Shown: positions 50,269 through 58,506 of the stretch, one piece after another
How positions within the stretch are numbered: position 1 is the first letter of the stretch
Layout of the letters: each line of letters starts with the position of its first letter
From: an uncultured Clostridia bacterium
Lineage (GTDB): Bacteria > Bacillota > Clostridia > Christensenellales > Aristaeellaceae
Reading direction: 5' to 3'
DNA: 64,000 nt
NCBI GenBank assembly: GCA_934675735.1
Contig: CAKURR010000008.1
Span: 1 to 64,000 of the forward strand
Position numbers and translations under genes: made by a program
The notes under the pieces: generated by a model
Database searches by the model: none
Seen by the model: only the letters and a program-made list of their open reading frames with translations
What the model was told of the DNA's origin: nothing

Positions 50269-51368
50269 CAGCAAACCTCCTTGCCCGCGTGGCCGCGGAA
50301 AATCGCCTTGTAGTTGATGAAAAACTCGCTGCCGAGGATGAAGAAGAGGATAATGCCCGCGATAATGTCGCTGGCGAAGTCATTGAGGTTGTAAGCGGAA
50401 GCGATTTCCGCCGCGCCCTTCTCAAGGAAAATCAGCAGAAAGGAAATCAGCGCCATGGTGAACGTGTTGAATTTGGCCAGCCACGCGACGATGATGGCGG
50501 TGAAGCCGTTGCCGCCTGCCGTGCCGGTGGAAATCGCCTGATCGCGGCCGCCGACAATCAAAAAGCCCGTTAGGCCGCAGAGCGCACCGGAGAGAATCAT
50601 CGTGCGGATGATGACCTTGCCGACGTTAATGCCCGCGTAGCGCGCGGTGTTTTCGCTTTCGCCGACGACGGAAATTTCATAGCCCTGCTTGGAGTAGCGC
50701 AGATAGCAATACATCGCGACCGTCAGCACGACGACGACAATCAGGTTGATAGTGTAGCGCTGGCCCATAATCTGCGGGAACCAGCCGGCCTTGGTTTTCA
50801 TGTTCAGCTTGCCCAGGCTGGAAGCTTGACCGCGCCAGATATTGACGCAGCAGGCGACAATCTGAATGGCGACGTAGTTCATCATCAGCGTGAAGAGCGT
50901 TTCGTTAGTGGAAAAGCGCGCCTTAAACCAGGCGGGGATGAAGCCCCACAGCGCGCCCGCCAGCACGCTGGTCACAAGCATCAGCGTGTAAAGGAGCGGG
51001 TTGGGAATCTTTCCGCCGTAATAGACCATCACCGCGGCGGTGGCCAGCGCGCCCATCAGCACCTGACCTTCCGCGCCCGTGTTCCAGAAGCGCATTTTGA
51101 AAGCGGGCGCGAGCGCAATGCCGATGAGCAGCAGGGAGGCGAGGTCGCGCATTGCCCACGAAAAGCGCATCGCCGTGCTGAACGTACCCTGAATCATCGC
51201 TTTGTAGACATCGATGGGGTTGAGCCCCGTGACGAAGAAGATGAACATCGCATCCGCCACCAGCGCCAGCACCACGGCGGCCAGGCGGATGAGCACCTTC
51301 TTCTGCATGGGCATTTCGCCGCGCTTGACGACGCGGACAAACGGCTCATGGATGCTCTTGCTTTGCAT
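50268..51368 (-). CDS. Nucleoside ABC transporter permease (NupP-like)
   Basis: 366 residues, about nine hydrophobic helices after a short cytoplasmic tail. KMRFWNTGAEGQVLMGALA and VVGESENTARYAGINVGKVI are family motifs; the latter contacts the ATPase. It overlaps the ATPase stop and the next permease start by one base each, so the three are translationally coupled. Confidence 0.92.
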   Translation of the reverse strand: MQSKSIHEPFVRVVKRGEMPMQKKVLIRLAAVVLALVADAMFIFFVTGLNPIDVYKAMIQGTFSTAMRFSWAMRDLASLLLIGIALAPAFKMRFWNTGAEGQVLMGALATAAVMVYYGGKIPNPLLYTLMLVTSVLAGALWGFIPAWFKARFSTNETLFTLMMNYVAIQIVACCVNIWRGQASSLGKLNMKTKAGWFPQIMGQRYTINLIVVVVLTVAMYCYLRYSKQGYEISVVGESENTARYAGINVGKVIIRTMILSGALCGLTGFLIVGGRDQAISTGTAGGNGFTAIIVAWLAKFNTFTMALISFLLIFLEKGAAEIASAYNLNDFASDIIAGIILFFILGSEFFINYKAIFRGHAGKEVC

Positions 51369-52918
51369 CAGGCGACGCCTCCTTTTTCCTGCGGCTCGCG
51401 GAGCTTGGTCATCAGCAAGCCGACTTCTTCCTTATTGGTTTTGCGTCCTTCGACAATGCCGTTGTTCTTGCCGCCGCAGAGCACGAGCACGCGGTCGCAC
51501 AGGTCGATGAGAACGTCGAGGTCCTCGCCGACGTAGATAATCGAAACGCCCTTCTGCTTCTGCTCGTTGAGCAGGTGGTAGATGGTGTAGCTCGTGTTGA
51601 TATCCAGGCCGCGGACGGCGTAAGCGGTCATCAGCACGGACGGGCTGGCCGCAATCTCGCGGCCGACGAGCACCTTCTGCACGTTGCCGCCGGAAAGGCG
51701 GGAGACGGGGGTGGAGACCGACGGCGTGACTACGCCGAGCGATTCCTTGATTTCTTCCGCCAGATGGCGCGGCGCGCGGCGGTCGGCGATGGGCGAGTGC
51801 CCCTGGCCGTAGCTCTTGAGCATCATGTTATCAATCATGCCCATCGAGCCGACGAGGCCCATGCCCAGTCGGTCTTCCGGCACGAAGGAGAGGTGAACGC
51901 CCATGTCGCGGATGTCCTTGGGGGATTTGCCGATAAGCTGCTCGGCGGTGGAGTCGCGGTCGTCGTCGGGATAATAGACGATGCTCGAACCTGCGTCGGT
52001 CGGCTGCAAACCGGCGATGGCCTCCAGCAATTCCTTCTGGCCGTTGCCGGAAATACCCGCAATGCCCAGAATTTCGCCGCTGAACGTCTCGAAGGAGATG
52101 TTATCCAGCACGCGCACGCCCTCTGCGTTGGTCACGCTCAGGTTGTGCACGCTCAGGCGCAGATGCGGGTTGACGGGTTCGGGCCGCTCGATGTTCAGCT
52201 CGACCTTTTTGCCGACCATCATTTCGGTCAGCGACGCTTCGCTCGCGCCTTCTGTTTCCACCGTGCCGACGTATTCGCCCTTGCGCAGAATCGCCACGCG
52301 GTCGGAGATTTCCAGCACTTCATGCAGCTTGTGGGTGATGATGATGATGGATTTACCGTCCGCGCGCATGTTGCGCATGACGTGGAACAGCTTTTCCGTT
52401 TCCTGCGGCGTGAGCACGGCAGTCGGTTCATCCAGAATCAGAATCTGCGCGCCGCGATAGAGCATCTTGATGATTTCAAGCGTCTGCTTCTGGCTGACGC
52501 TCATCTCATATACCTTCTGATCGAGGTCGATGTCGAAGGCATAGCGCTCACAGATGGCACGCGCTTTTTGACGGATGGCCTTGAGATCGTATTTCTCATG
52601 CTTGTCCATCACAAGCGCGATGTTTTCCACGGCGGTGAACACGTCGATAAGCTTGAAATGCTGGTGAACCATGCCGATGCCCAGCGCATAAGCGTCCTTC
52701 GGGCTGCGGATTTCCGCAGGCTTTTCGTCCACCAGAATTTCGCCGCTGTCGGGGTAATAGATACCGGCAATCATGTTCATCAGCGTGGTTTTGCCGCTTC
52801 CGTTTTCACCCAGCAGAGAGAGAATTTCGCCGCGGCGCACGGTCAAAGACACGTCCTTGTTGGCGACGACGCTGCCGAATGTCTTGGTGATATGGCGCAA
52901 TTCAATGGCGTTTTGCAT
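51368..52918 (-). CDS. Nucleoside ABC transporter ATP-binding protein (NupO-like)
   Basis: 516 residues with two ABC domains. Domain 1: Walker A GENGSGKTT, signature MSVSQKQTLEIIKML, Walker B ILILDEPTAVLT. Domain 2 has the usual degenerate P-loop GISGNGQKE and signature LSGGNVQKVLVGREI; its Walker B region reads SVLMTAYAVRGLDI where PTRGLD is common. ATG 52918 is chosen; a GTG at 52933 abuts the GGAG site. A strong hairpin separates it from the binding-protein gene. Confidence 0.93.
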   Translation of the reverse strand: MQNAIELRHITKTFGSVVANKDVSLTVRRGEILSLLGENGSGKTTLMNMIAGIYYPDSGEILVDEKPAEIRSPKDAYALGIGMVHQHFKLIDVFTAVENIALVMDKHEKYDLKAIRQKARAICERYAFDIDLDQKVYEMSVSQKQTLEIIKMLYRGAQILILDEPTAVLTPQETEKLFHVMRNMRADGKSIIIITHKLHEVLEISDRVAILRKGEYVGTVETEGASEASLTEMMVGKKVELNIERPEPVNPHLRLSVHNLSVTNAEGVRVLDNISFETFSGEILGIAGISGNGQKELLEAIAGLQPTDAGSSIVYYPDDDRDSTAEQLIGKSPKDIRDMGVHLSFVPEDRLGMGLVGSMGMIDNMMLKSYGQGHSPIADRRAPRHLAEEIKESLGVVTPSVSTPVSRLSGGNVQKVLVGREIAASPSVLMTAYAVRGLDINTSYTIYHLLNEQKQKGVSIIYVGEDLDVLIDLCDRVLVLCGGKNNGIVEGRKTNKEEVGLLMTKLREPQEKGGVA

Positions 52919-52953
52919 AAGCTTGCCGCTCACTCCTTCAAGTAAATAAACAG

Positions 52954-52984
52954 CGAAAAGGGAAGCGGATGGCTTCCCTTTTCG
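52954..52984 (-). terminator. Intercistronic hairpin between binding protein and ATPase genes
   Basis: A perfect 13-base stem CGAAAAGGGAAGC/GCTTCCCTTTTCG with a 5-base loop. No long T run follows, so it may be a partial terminator or an mRNA-stabilising hairpin that favours the binding protein. Confidence 0.75.
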
Positions 52985-53004
52985 TTAAGACCGGAATGGA
53001 GGGA

Positions 53005-54240
53005 TTACTGCGCATCCTCCACGATGCCGTCGATACGGAGGGTGAAGTACGGGGCGCTGCGGAAGGTGGACTCTTCAAACGCGCCGTCCACAATGCCTTC
53101 GTAGGTCTCGCCCTGATAAGCGACCGTGCCGGTGGCCCAGTCCATGATGGTCATGTCGCAGGGCGCGGAGGTGACGGTCTCGCCGTTGACGGTGAAGGTG
53201 GCGGTGTCAAAGACCTTCAGGCTGCCGTCGCGCAGAGCGGCTTCAACCTCGGCAACCTTCTCGGCGGTGCCGGCAGCGCAGGACGGGCCGAGCGTGGTGA
53301 TGGCAACCGCGCCGTCGTCATAGCCCTTCGCCCAGTCGGAAGCGATTTCTTCGCCGTTCATCGCGGCCTCAAACAGTTCCTTGTAGAACACGGACCAGAC
53401 GTTGGTCGCGGAGGTCAGCGCCGCGGTCGGGGCGGTCGGGAGCATGTCGATGTTGTAGCCGATGGAGTAGCAGACCGTGCCCGCATCCTGAAGCTTCTGC
53501 ACGGCGGCCGGAGCGCCGGTGGAGTCGGCGTGCTGGCCGATGATGACGCAGCCCTTCGCGACGAGCGCTTCGGCGGCGGCGCCTTCCTTGTCGATATCAA
53601 ACCAGGAGTTGGTGTACATGACTTCCATCGTCACGTTCGGCACGATGGAGCGGATGCCCAGGAAGAAAGCGGTGTAGCCGGAGACGACCTCAGCGTAGTT
53701 GTAAGCGCCGACATAGCCGATCTTCACATTGCCGTCGGCGTCGAAGGAGTTGGGCTGCTTCTCGGCGGACAGGGTGCCGTCGCCGAGCATCTCGGCCAGC
53801 TTCATGCCGGCCACGACGCCGGACACGTAGCGGGACTGATACACCTTGGTGAACGCGTTCTTGAGGTTGTCAAGGCCGGAAAGCGCGGCGAAGTCGCCGG
53901 TCATGGCGACGAAGGTCACGTCCGGATACTCTTCGGCAGCCAGCGCCATGTAGCTCTGATGGCCGTAGGAGTTGGAGATAATCAGGTTGCAGCCCTGACC
54001 CACAAGGTCGAGCGCGCTGTCGTAGCAGGTCTGATCTTCCGGAACCTTGTACTTCCAAACGATGTTATCGGAAAGGCCGAGTTCGGCAGCGGCCTGCTTG
54101 ATGCCTTCCATGTGGGCGAGGGTGTAACCTTCGGTCTCGTCGCCGAGCATTACGGCGCCGATTTTCAGGTCAGCGGCCAGGGCGGCGCAGGCGGCCATGC
54201 ACAGCATCGCGGCGAGCACCAGAGCAATCAGCTTCTTCAT
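53005..54240 (-). CDS. BMP family substrate-binding protein of the nucleoside importer
   Basis: 411 residues. The signal peptide (about 1-23) contains CMAAC, so Cys18 could be a lipidation site; cleavage after ALAA is the alternative. Family features include DETEGYTLAHMEGIKQAAAE, LIISNSYGHQSYM, NAFTKVYQSRYVSGVVAGMK, IGYVGAYNYAEVVSGYTAF and IIGQHADSTG, typical of BmpA/Med-like purine-nucleoside-binding proteins. AGGAGG precedes the ATG. It is first in the four-gene operon. Nucleoside specificity is inferred from the family. Confidence 0.93.
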   Translation of the reverse strand: MKKLIALVLAAMLCMAACAALAADLKIGAVMLGDETEGYTLAHMEGIKQAAAELGLSDNIVWKYKVPEDQTCYDSALDLVGQGCNLIISNSYGHQSYMALAAEEYPDVTFVAMTGDFAALSGLDNLKNAFTKVYQSRYVSGVVAGMKLAEMLGDGTLSAEKQPNSFDADGNVKIGYVGAYNYAEVVSGYTAFFLGIRSIVPNVTMEVMYTNSWFDIDKEGAAAEALVAKGCVIIGQHADSTGAPAAVQKLQDAGTVCYSIGYNIDMLPTAPTAALTSATNVWSVFYKELFEAAMNGEEIASDWAKGYDDGAVAITTLGPSCAAGTAEKVAEVEAALRDGSLKVFDTATFTVNGETVTSAPCDMTIMDWATGTVAYQGETYEGIVDGAFEESTFRSAPYFTLRIDGIVEDAQ

Positions 54241-54292
54241 GCGTGTTTCCTCCTTGAATTGAACCCATAGGCGTAAAATTGATGACGCAGAC

Positions 54293-54321
54293 ATGATAAC
54301 GCTTTTTGAGCCGGTTGTAAA
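54293..54321 (-). promoter_or_regulatory. SigA promoter of the nucleoside importer operon
   Basis: Minus strand TTTACA (54316-54321), 17-base spacer, TATCAT (54293-54298). Confidence 0.7.
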
Positions 54322-54377
54322 GAGAAAAATGAAAAATAACGATAAAAATATCGAATAAAAGGATATACACAACATTG

Positions 54378-54401
54378 AATGTTCGCAATATAACGAACAA
54401 T
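54378..54401. promoter_or_regulatory. Possible operator upstream of the nucleoside importer
   Basis: TGTTCG (54380-54385) and CGAACA (54394-54399) form a perfect inverted repeat with an 8-base spacer, about 60 bases upstream of the -35 box. CGAAC/GTTCG cores recall PurR boxes, but the half-sites point the opposite way to the standard PurBox pair. Confidence 0.4.
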
Positions 54402-54407
54402 GATAAT

Positions 54408-54431
54408 CAAAAAGCCGCACGAAGGCGGCTT
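54408..54431 (-). terminator. Terminator after the VOC gene
   Basis: Minus strand AAGCCGC pairs with GCGGCTT around a 6-base loop, followed by TTTTTG. Confidence 0.8.
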
Positions 54432-54437
54432 AAAGGG

Positions 54438-54806
54438 TTATCGCGTCGGCACAATTTCCAGCCAGTATCCGTCGGGGTCCTCGATGAAGTAAATGCCCAT
54501 CGCCTTGTTTTCAAAGCAGATGCAGCCCATTTTGCCGTGCTTTTCGTGCGCGGCTTCAAAGTCATCCGTGCGGAAAGCCAGATGGAACTCGCATTCGCCG
54601 AGGTCGTATTTCTGCGGATGGTCGCGCAGCCACGTCAGCTCCAGCTCAAAGGTCTCGGTGTCATCCGCCATATAGACGATGACAAACGAGTCGTCCGCCG
54701 CGTTTTTGCGGCGCACTTCGTGCAGCCCAAGGGCCTCGCGGTAAAAGGCAATGGAAGCATCCAGATTGCTGACGTTGTAGTTTTCGTGAATCATGGTAAA
54801 GGACAT
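54438..54806 (-). CDS. VOC family protein, glyoxalase I-like
   Basis: 122 residues, one VOC domain of two beta-alpha-beta-beta-beta units. IHENYNVSNLDASIAFYREA and the C-terminal IYFIEDPDGYWLEI are glyoxalase I-like, with likely metal ligands in His7, Glu and the final Glu of EI. It might detoxify methylglyoxal with a thiol, but the exact substrate is open. GGGAGG precedes ATG 54804-54806. It is divergent from the MATE gene. Confidence 0.88.
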   Translation of the reverse strand: MSFTMIHENYNVSNLDASIAFYREALGLHEVRRKNAADDSFVIVYMADDTETFELELTWLRDHPQKYDLGECEFHLAFRTDDFEAAHEKHGKMGCICFENKAMGIYFIEDPDGYWLEIVPTR

Positions 54807-54834
54807 GGCGATTCCTCCCGTGTTGTTTTGATTC

Positions 54835-54843
54835 ATTATACCA
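54835..54843 (-). promoter_or_regulatory. Extended -10 promoter of the VOC gene
   Basis: Minus strand TGG then TATAAT (54835-54840). No clear -35 box. Confidence 0.55.
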
Positions 54844-54887
54844 TATCGGGCGGGCAAAAGAAAAGCGGCAAATGCGCATCGGATTCA

Positions 54888-54916
54888 TTTACAAAAACGA
54901 AACAATATGGTATAGT
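54888..54916 (+). promoter_or_regulatory. SigA promoter of the MATE gene
   Basis: TTTACA (54888-54893), 17-base spacer, TATAGT (54911-54916) with TGG in front. Confidence 0.72.
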
Positions 54917-54953
54917 GACTGTATTGCGATTTTTCGCGTGCGGAGGAGAAGAA

Positions 54954-56393
54954 ATGGCTGCAAAAGGATTAAGCCGCGCCAAATTGAAGGAGCGGCTGTT
55001 TGGCAATCGAGCGTTTTACGCGCAGGTCGTGGCCGTCGTCGTGCCGATTATCATTCAAAATACGGTGTCAAACGTCGTCAACCTGTTGGATAACGTGATG
55101 GTCGGACGCGTCGGTACGCTGCAAATGTCGGCCGTCGCCATCGTCAACCAGCTGCTCTTCGTGTTCAATCTGTGCATTTTCGGCGGTCTGGCGGGCGCGG
55201 GCATCTTTGCGACGCAGTATGCGGGCGCGCACGACGATAAGGGCGTGCGCGACTGTTTCCGCGTGAAGTGGATGATTGCGCTGTCGATGCTGGCGTGTGC
55301 GCTGGCCGTGCTGATTGCGTTCCCCGAGCGGCTGATCGGCATGTATCTGGCGCAGGAGACGGCGCAGGCCGATGCGGCGGCGACGCTCGGTTTCGGCATG
55401 GATTATCTGAAGATCATGCGCTGGGGCCTGCTGCCCTTCGGCGTATCTCAGGTGTACGCCAGCACGCTGCGCGAGGTGGGCGAAACGCGGCTGCCGATGC
55501 TGGCCAGCGTCGCGGCGATTCTGGTCAACCTGGTGTTCAACTATTTCCTGATTTTCGGCAAATGCGGTTTCCCGCAGATGGGTGTGACGGGCGCGGCGAT
55601 TGCGACCGTGCTTTCGCGCTATGTGGAAACGGCGATTATCATGGCCTATACGCATGCGAAATCCCATCAATTCGGTTTTATCCGCGGCGCATACCGCAGT
55701 CTGCGCGTGCCGCGGCCGCTGATGCGGAGCATTCTGCGCAGAGGCTCGCCGCTGCTGATTAACGAGTTCTTGTGGTCGTCCGGCATTGCGGTGTTGCTGC
55801 AATGCTATTCCGTGCGCGGGCTGGACGTGGTGGCCGCCTGCAACATCGCCACGACGGTGAGCAATCTGTTTAAGGTGGTCTTTCTGTCGATGGGCAACGC
55901 CGTGGCGATTATGGTCGGGCAGGCGCTCGGCGCGAACGATATCGAGCGGGCGAAAAACTGCACGTGGCGGCTGATGACGCTGGCTGTCGGCTCTAACCTG
56001 ATTATGGCCACGCTGCTGATGTTTTTTGCGCCCGCCATTCCGAATATCTACAATACGGAGCCACATGTGCGGCAAATCGCGACGCGGCTGCTTTACGTCG
56101 TTGCGGTGATGATGCCCGCGTATTCGTTCTCGCATTGCTGCTATTTCACGCTCCGTTCGGGCGGCAAGACGATTATCACCTTTCTGTTTGACAGCGTGTT
56201 TACGTGGTGCGTCAACGTGCCCGTCGCGTGGCTGCTGGCCTATAAAACGAGCATGGATATCGTGCCGCTGTATTTCTGTGTGCAGGCGATGGAATTGGTC
56301 AAGGTTGTGGTCGGCTTTGTGCTGGTGAAAAAGGGCGTCTGGATTCACAACATCGTTGCGCCCGTGACGGCGGAAGAAAAGGCCGAGCAATAA
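54954..56393 (+). CDS. MATE family efflux transporter
   Basis: 479 residues with twelve hydrophobic helices in two halves. VVPIIIQNTVSNVVNLLDNV and MVGRVGTLQMSAVAIVNQL are the conserved N-half segments; RRGSPLLINEFLWSSGIAVL begins the second half. MATE pumps export drugs or metabolites by Na+ or H+ antiport; the substrate is unknown. The frame is open far upstream, but ATG 54954 has GGAGGAG five bases before it and lies after the promoter. A shared terminator with recX follows. Confidence 0.93.
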   Translation: MAAKGLSRAKLKERLFGNRAFYAQVVAVVVPIIIQNTVSNVVNLLDNVMVGRVGTLQMSAVAIVNQLLFVFNLCIFGGLAGAGIFATQYAGAHDDKGVRDCFRVKWMIALSMLACALAVLIAFPERLIGMYLAQETAQADAAATLGFGMDYLKIMRWGLLPFGVSQVYASTLREVGETRLPMLASVAAILVNLVFNYFLIFGKCGFPQMGVTGAAIATVLSRYVETAIIMAYTHAKSHQFGFIRGAYRSLRVPRPLMRSILRRGSPLLINEFLWSSGIAVLLQCYSVRGLDVVAACNIATTVSNLFKVVFLSMGNAVAIMVGQALGANDIERAKNCTWRLMTLAVGSNLIMATLLMFFAPAIPNIYNTEPHVRQIATRLLYVVAVMMPAYSFSHCCYFTLRSGGKTIITFLFDSVFTWCVNVPVAWLLAYKTSMDIVPLYFCVQAMELVKVVVGFVLVKKGVWIHNIVAPVTAEEKAEQ

Positions 56394-56396
56394 ATA

Positions 56397-56445
56397 AAAA
56401 GAGAAGCAGGAGAGCGGCGAAAGACCGTTCTTCTGCTTCTTTTGG
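56397..56445. terminator. Bidirectional terminator between the MATE gene and recX
   Basis: AAAAGAGAAGCAG pairs with CTGCTTCTTTT, with further inner pairs AGAGCGG/CCGTTCT. A and T runs flank both ends, so it can end both convergent genes. Confidence 0.8.
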
Positions 56446-56446
56446 A

Positions 56447-57070
56447 TTATTCCGTTTCTTCTTTCAGCATGTCGAGCGCCTGTTTGGCTTCCGAGTAGCC
56501 GTATCCGCGTCTGGCCAGCGCGGCGAGAATTTTCTGCCTGTCTTTGGGATCGGTGATATCCTTGCCGGATGCGGCCTTCCGCGCCGCTTTGAGCGCGCCG
56601 GAGAGCATATCGTCCTCATCGATGGCGGTCAGCGCTTCGTCGATGGCTTCGCCGTCCACGCCCTTGCGGCGAAGCTCCATGCGGATGCGGCGCGAGCCCA
56701 TGCCCTTATTCGTGCGGGAAGCGGCCCACTGTTCGGCGAAATCCGTATCGTTGATGTACCCGGCTTCGTCCAGCCGCGCCATCACGCGGGCCACGGTGCG
56801 CTCTGGATAGGCGTTTTTGCGCAGCGCGTCGGCGATTTCCTGCTGGGTTCGCGGACGCATGGCCAGCAGCGCGACGGCCTTTTCCATCGCAAACGGATAG
56901 GAGCGTTCCGACAGAAACGCGTCGAATGCGTCTCTGTCAAACGGCGTTCCGCCGCGGTAAGGGCGCTCTTTGAGCATGGCGCGAGGCATGGCGAGCGTTT
57001 CGCCGTTTGAAAGCGTCAGTGTGGCGCGCCCGTGGTCGCGGCGGACGCCGAGCAGTTTGAGACTTTCCAT
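56447..57070 (-). CDS. recX: Regulatory protein RecX
   Basis: 207 residues, helical. RecX limits RecA filament extension. Repeats of three-helix modules include AVALLAMRPRTQQEIADAL, ARLDEAGYINDTDFAEQWAA and IRMELRRKGVDGEAIDEAL; ALARRGYGYSEAKQAL ends it. The ATG overlaps the pncB stop by one base. No recA is in the window. It is last in lgt-pncB-recX. Confidence 0.93.
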   Translation of the reverse strand: MESLKLLGVRRDHGRATLTLSNGETLAMPRAMLKERPYRGGTPFDRDAFDAFLSERSYPFAMEKAVALLAMRPRTQQEIADALRKNAYPERTVARVMARLDEAGYINDTDFAEQWAASRTNKGMGSRRIRMELRRKGVDGEAIDEALTAIDEDDMLSGALKAARKAASGKDITDPKDRQKILAALARRGYGYSEAKQALDMLKEETE

Positions 57071-58506
57071 CAGGCTTTGCCGCGGCGTTCCTCGAGCATG
57101 CCGCGCTTGAGCTCGTAAAGGGGTTTGGACAAATCGACCTTGTAGCGGTGCGGACTGTGCAGACGCTTGTATTCATCCCAGAACGTATCCATTTCGTGCT
57201 TGGCATAGGCCGAAATTTCGGCGAGCGTCGGCAGGGTATAGACGAGTTCGCCGTTTTCAAAAATGGGCGAGAGCAGCGGGCGCACTTCGTAATCGCAGAG
57301 TGTCATCTTTTTCCACGTGTTTTCGGGGTCAAAGATTTCCAGCGGTTCGCCGGAGGTGAAATCCTCGCCCTCCAGCGCAATCAGGTCGGCCAGCGCCTTG
57401 CCCGAAAGCCTGTCATAGAAGCGGTAGAGCCGCTTGACGCCCGGGTTGGTGATTTTTGCCGGATTTTCGGAAATCTTGATGCGCGGCTCGAATCTGCCGT
57501 TCACTTCTTCGGCGGAGAGTTTGTAAACGCCGCCCAGCGCGGGGTTATCCATGCTGGTAATCATGCGCGTGCCGACGCCCCAAACGTTGATGGCCGCGCC
57601 CTGTGCCTTCAAATCCCAGATGACTTCCTCATCCAAATCGCCGGAAGCGAAGATTTTCGCGTTCGGGAAACCGGCCTCGTCGAGCATCTTGCGGGCCTGA
57701 CGGCTGAGGAAAGCGAGGTCGCCGCTGTCCAGTCGGATGCCCGTCGGATCGTAGCCCTTGGCGCGAAGTTCATTAAAGACGGTGATGGCGTTGGGCACGC
57801 CGCTGGTCAGCGTGTCATAGGTATCCACGAGCAGCAGACAGTTGTTCGGGAAAACCTCGGCATACGCGCGGAAAGCACTCAGCTCGTCGGGGAAGGACAT
57901 GACCCAGCTGTGCGCGTGCGTGCCGCCGACGGGCACGCCGAAGAGCTGGCCGGTGAGCACGTTGCTCGTCGCCTGGCAGCCGCCGATGATCGCCGCGCGC
58001 GCGCCGTAAATGCCCGCGTCCGGCCCCTGGGCGCGGCGAAGGCCGAACTCCAGCACGCTGTCGCCGCGGGCGGCCTGCACGACGCGGGAAGCCTTGGTGG
58101 CAATCAGCGTCTGATGGTTGATGATGTTGAGCAGCGCGGTTTCCAGCAGCTGCGCTTCCATAATCGGCGCGATGACGCGCACAATCGGCTCGCCGGGGAA
58201 GATAATTGTGCCCTCAGGCACGGCCAGAATTTCGCCCGTGAAGCGCAGCGTGGAAAGGCGCGCGAGAAACGCTTCGTCAAAGATATTCAGGCTGCGCAGA
58301 TAGGCGATATCCTCCTGCGAAAAGTGCAGGTTTTTGACATAATCAACAGCCTGCTCGAGGCCCGCCGCCACGGCGTAGGCGGTCATATCGCCCTGCTTGC
58401 GATAGAAGATATCGAAACAGGCGCGGTTGTTTTCCATGCCGAACCGCAGGTAGCCGTTCATCATCGTCAGCTCGTACAGGTCGGTCATCATCGTTAAATT
58501 GCGCAT
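57070..58506 (-). CDS. pncB: Nicotinate phosphoribosyltransferase
   Basis: 478 residues. It makes nicotinate mononucleotide in NAD salvage. Conserved segments are MTDLYELTMMNGYLR, EFGLRRAQGPDAGIYGARAA, GTHAHSWVMSFPDE with the catalytic His, LVDTYDTLTSGVPNAI and IRLDSGDLAFLSRQARKML. The ATG directly abuts the lgt stop (TAAATG) and only a weak ribosome site is seen, so coupling with lgt translation is likely. Confidence 0.95.
   Translation of the reverse strand: MRNLTMMTDLYELTMMNGYLRFGMENNRACFDIFYRKQGDMTAYAVAAGLEQAVDYVKNLHFSQEDIAYLRSLNIFDEAFLARLSTLRFTGEILAVPEGTIIFPGEPIVRVIAPIMEAQLLETALLNIINHQTLIATKASRVVQAARGDSVLEFGLRRAQGPDAGIYGARAAIIGGCQATSNVLTGQLFGVPVGGTHAHSWVMSFPDELSAFRAYAEVFPNNCLLLVDTYDTLTSGVPNAITVFNELRAKGYDPTGIRLDSGDLAFLSRQARKMLDEAGFPNAKIFASGDLDEEVIWDLKAQGAAINVWGVGTRMITSMDNPALGGVYKLSAEEVNGRFEPRIKISENPAKITNPGVKRLYRFYDRLSGKALADLIALEGEDFTSGEPLEIFDPENTWKKMTLCDYEVRPLLSPIFENGELVYTLPTLAEISAYAKHEMDTFWDEYKRLHSPHRYKVDLSKPLYELKRGMLEERRGKA

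Noticed and set aside
54375..54953. N-terminal extension of the MATE protein
   Set aside because: It would cover the VOC gene on the other strand, the terminator and the promoter; ATG 54954 has a strong ribosome site.
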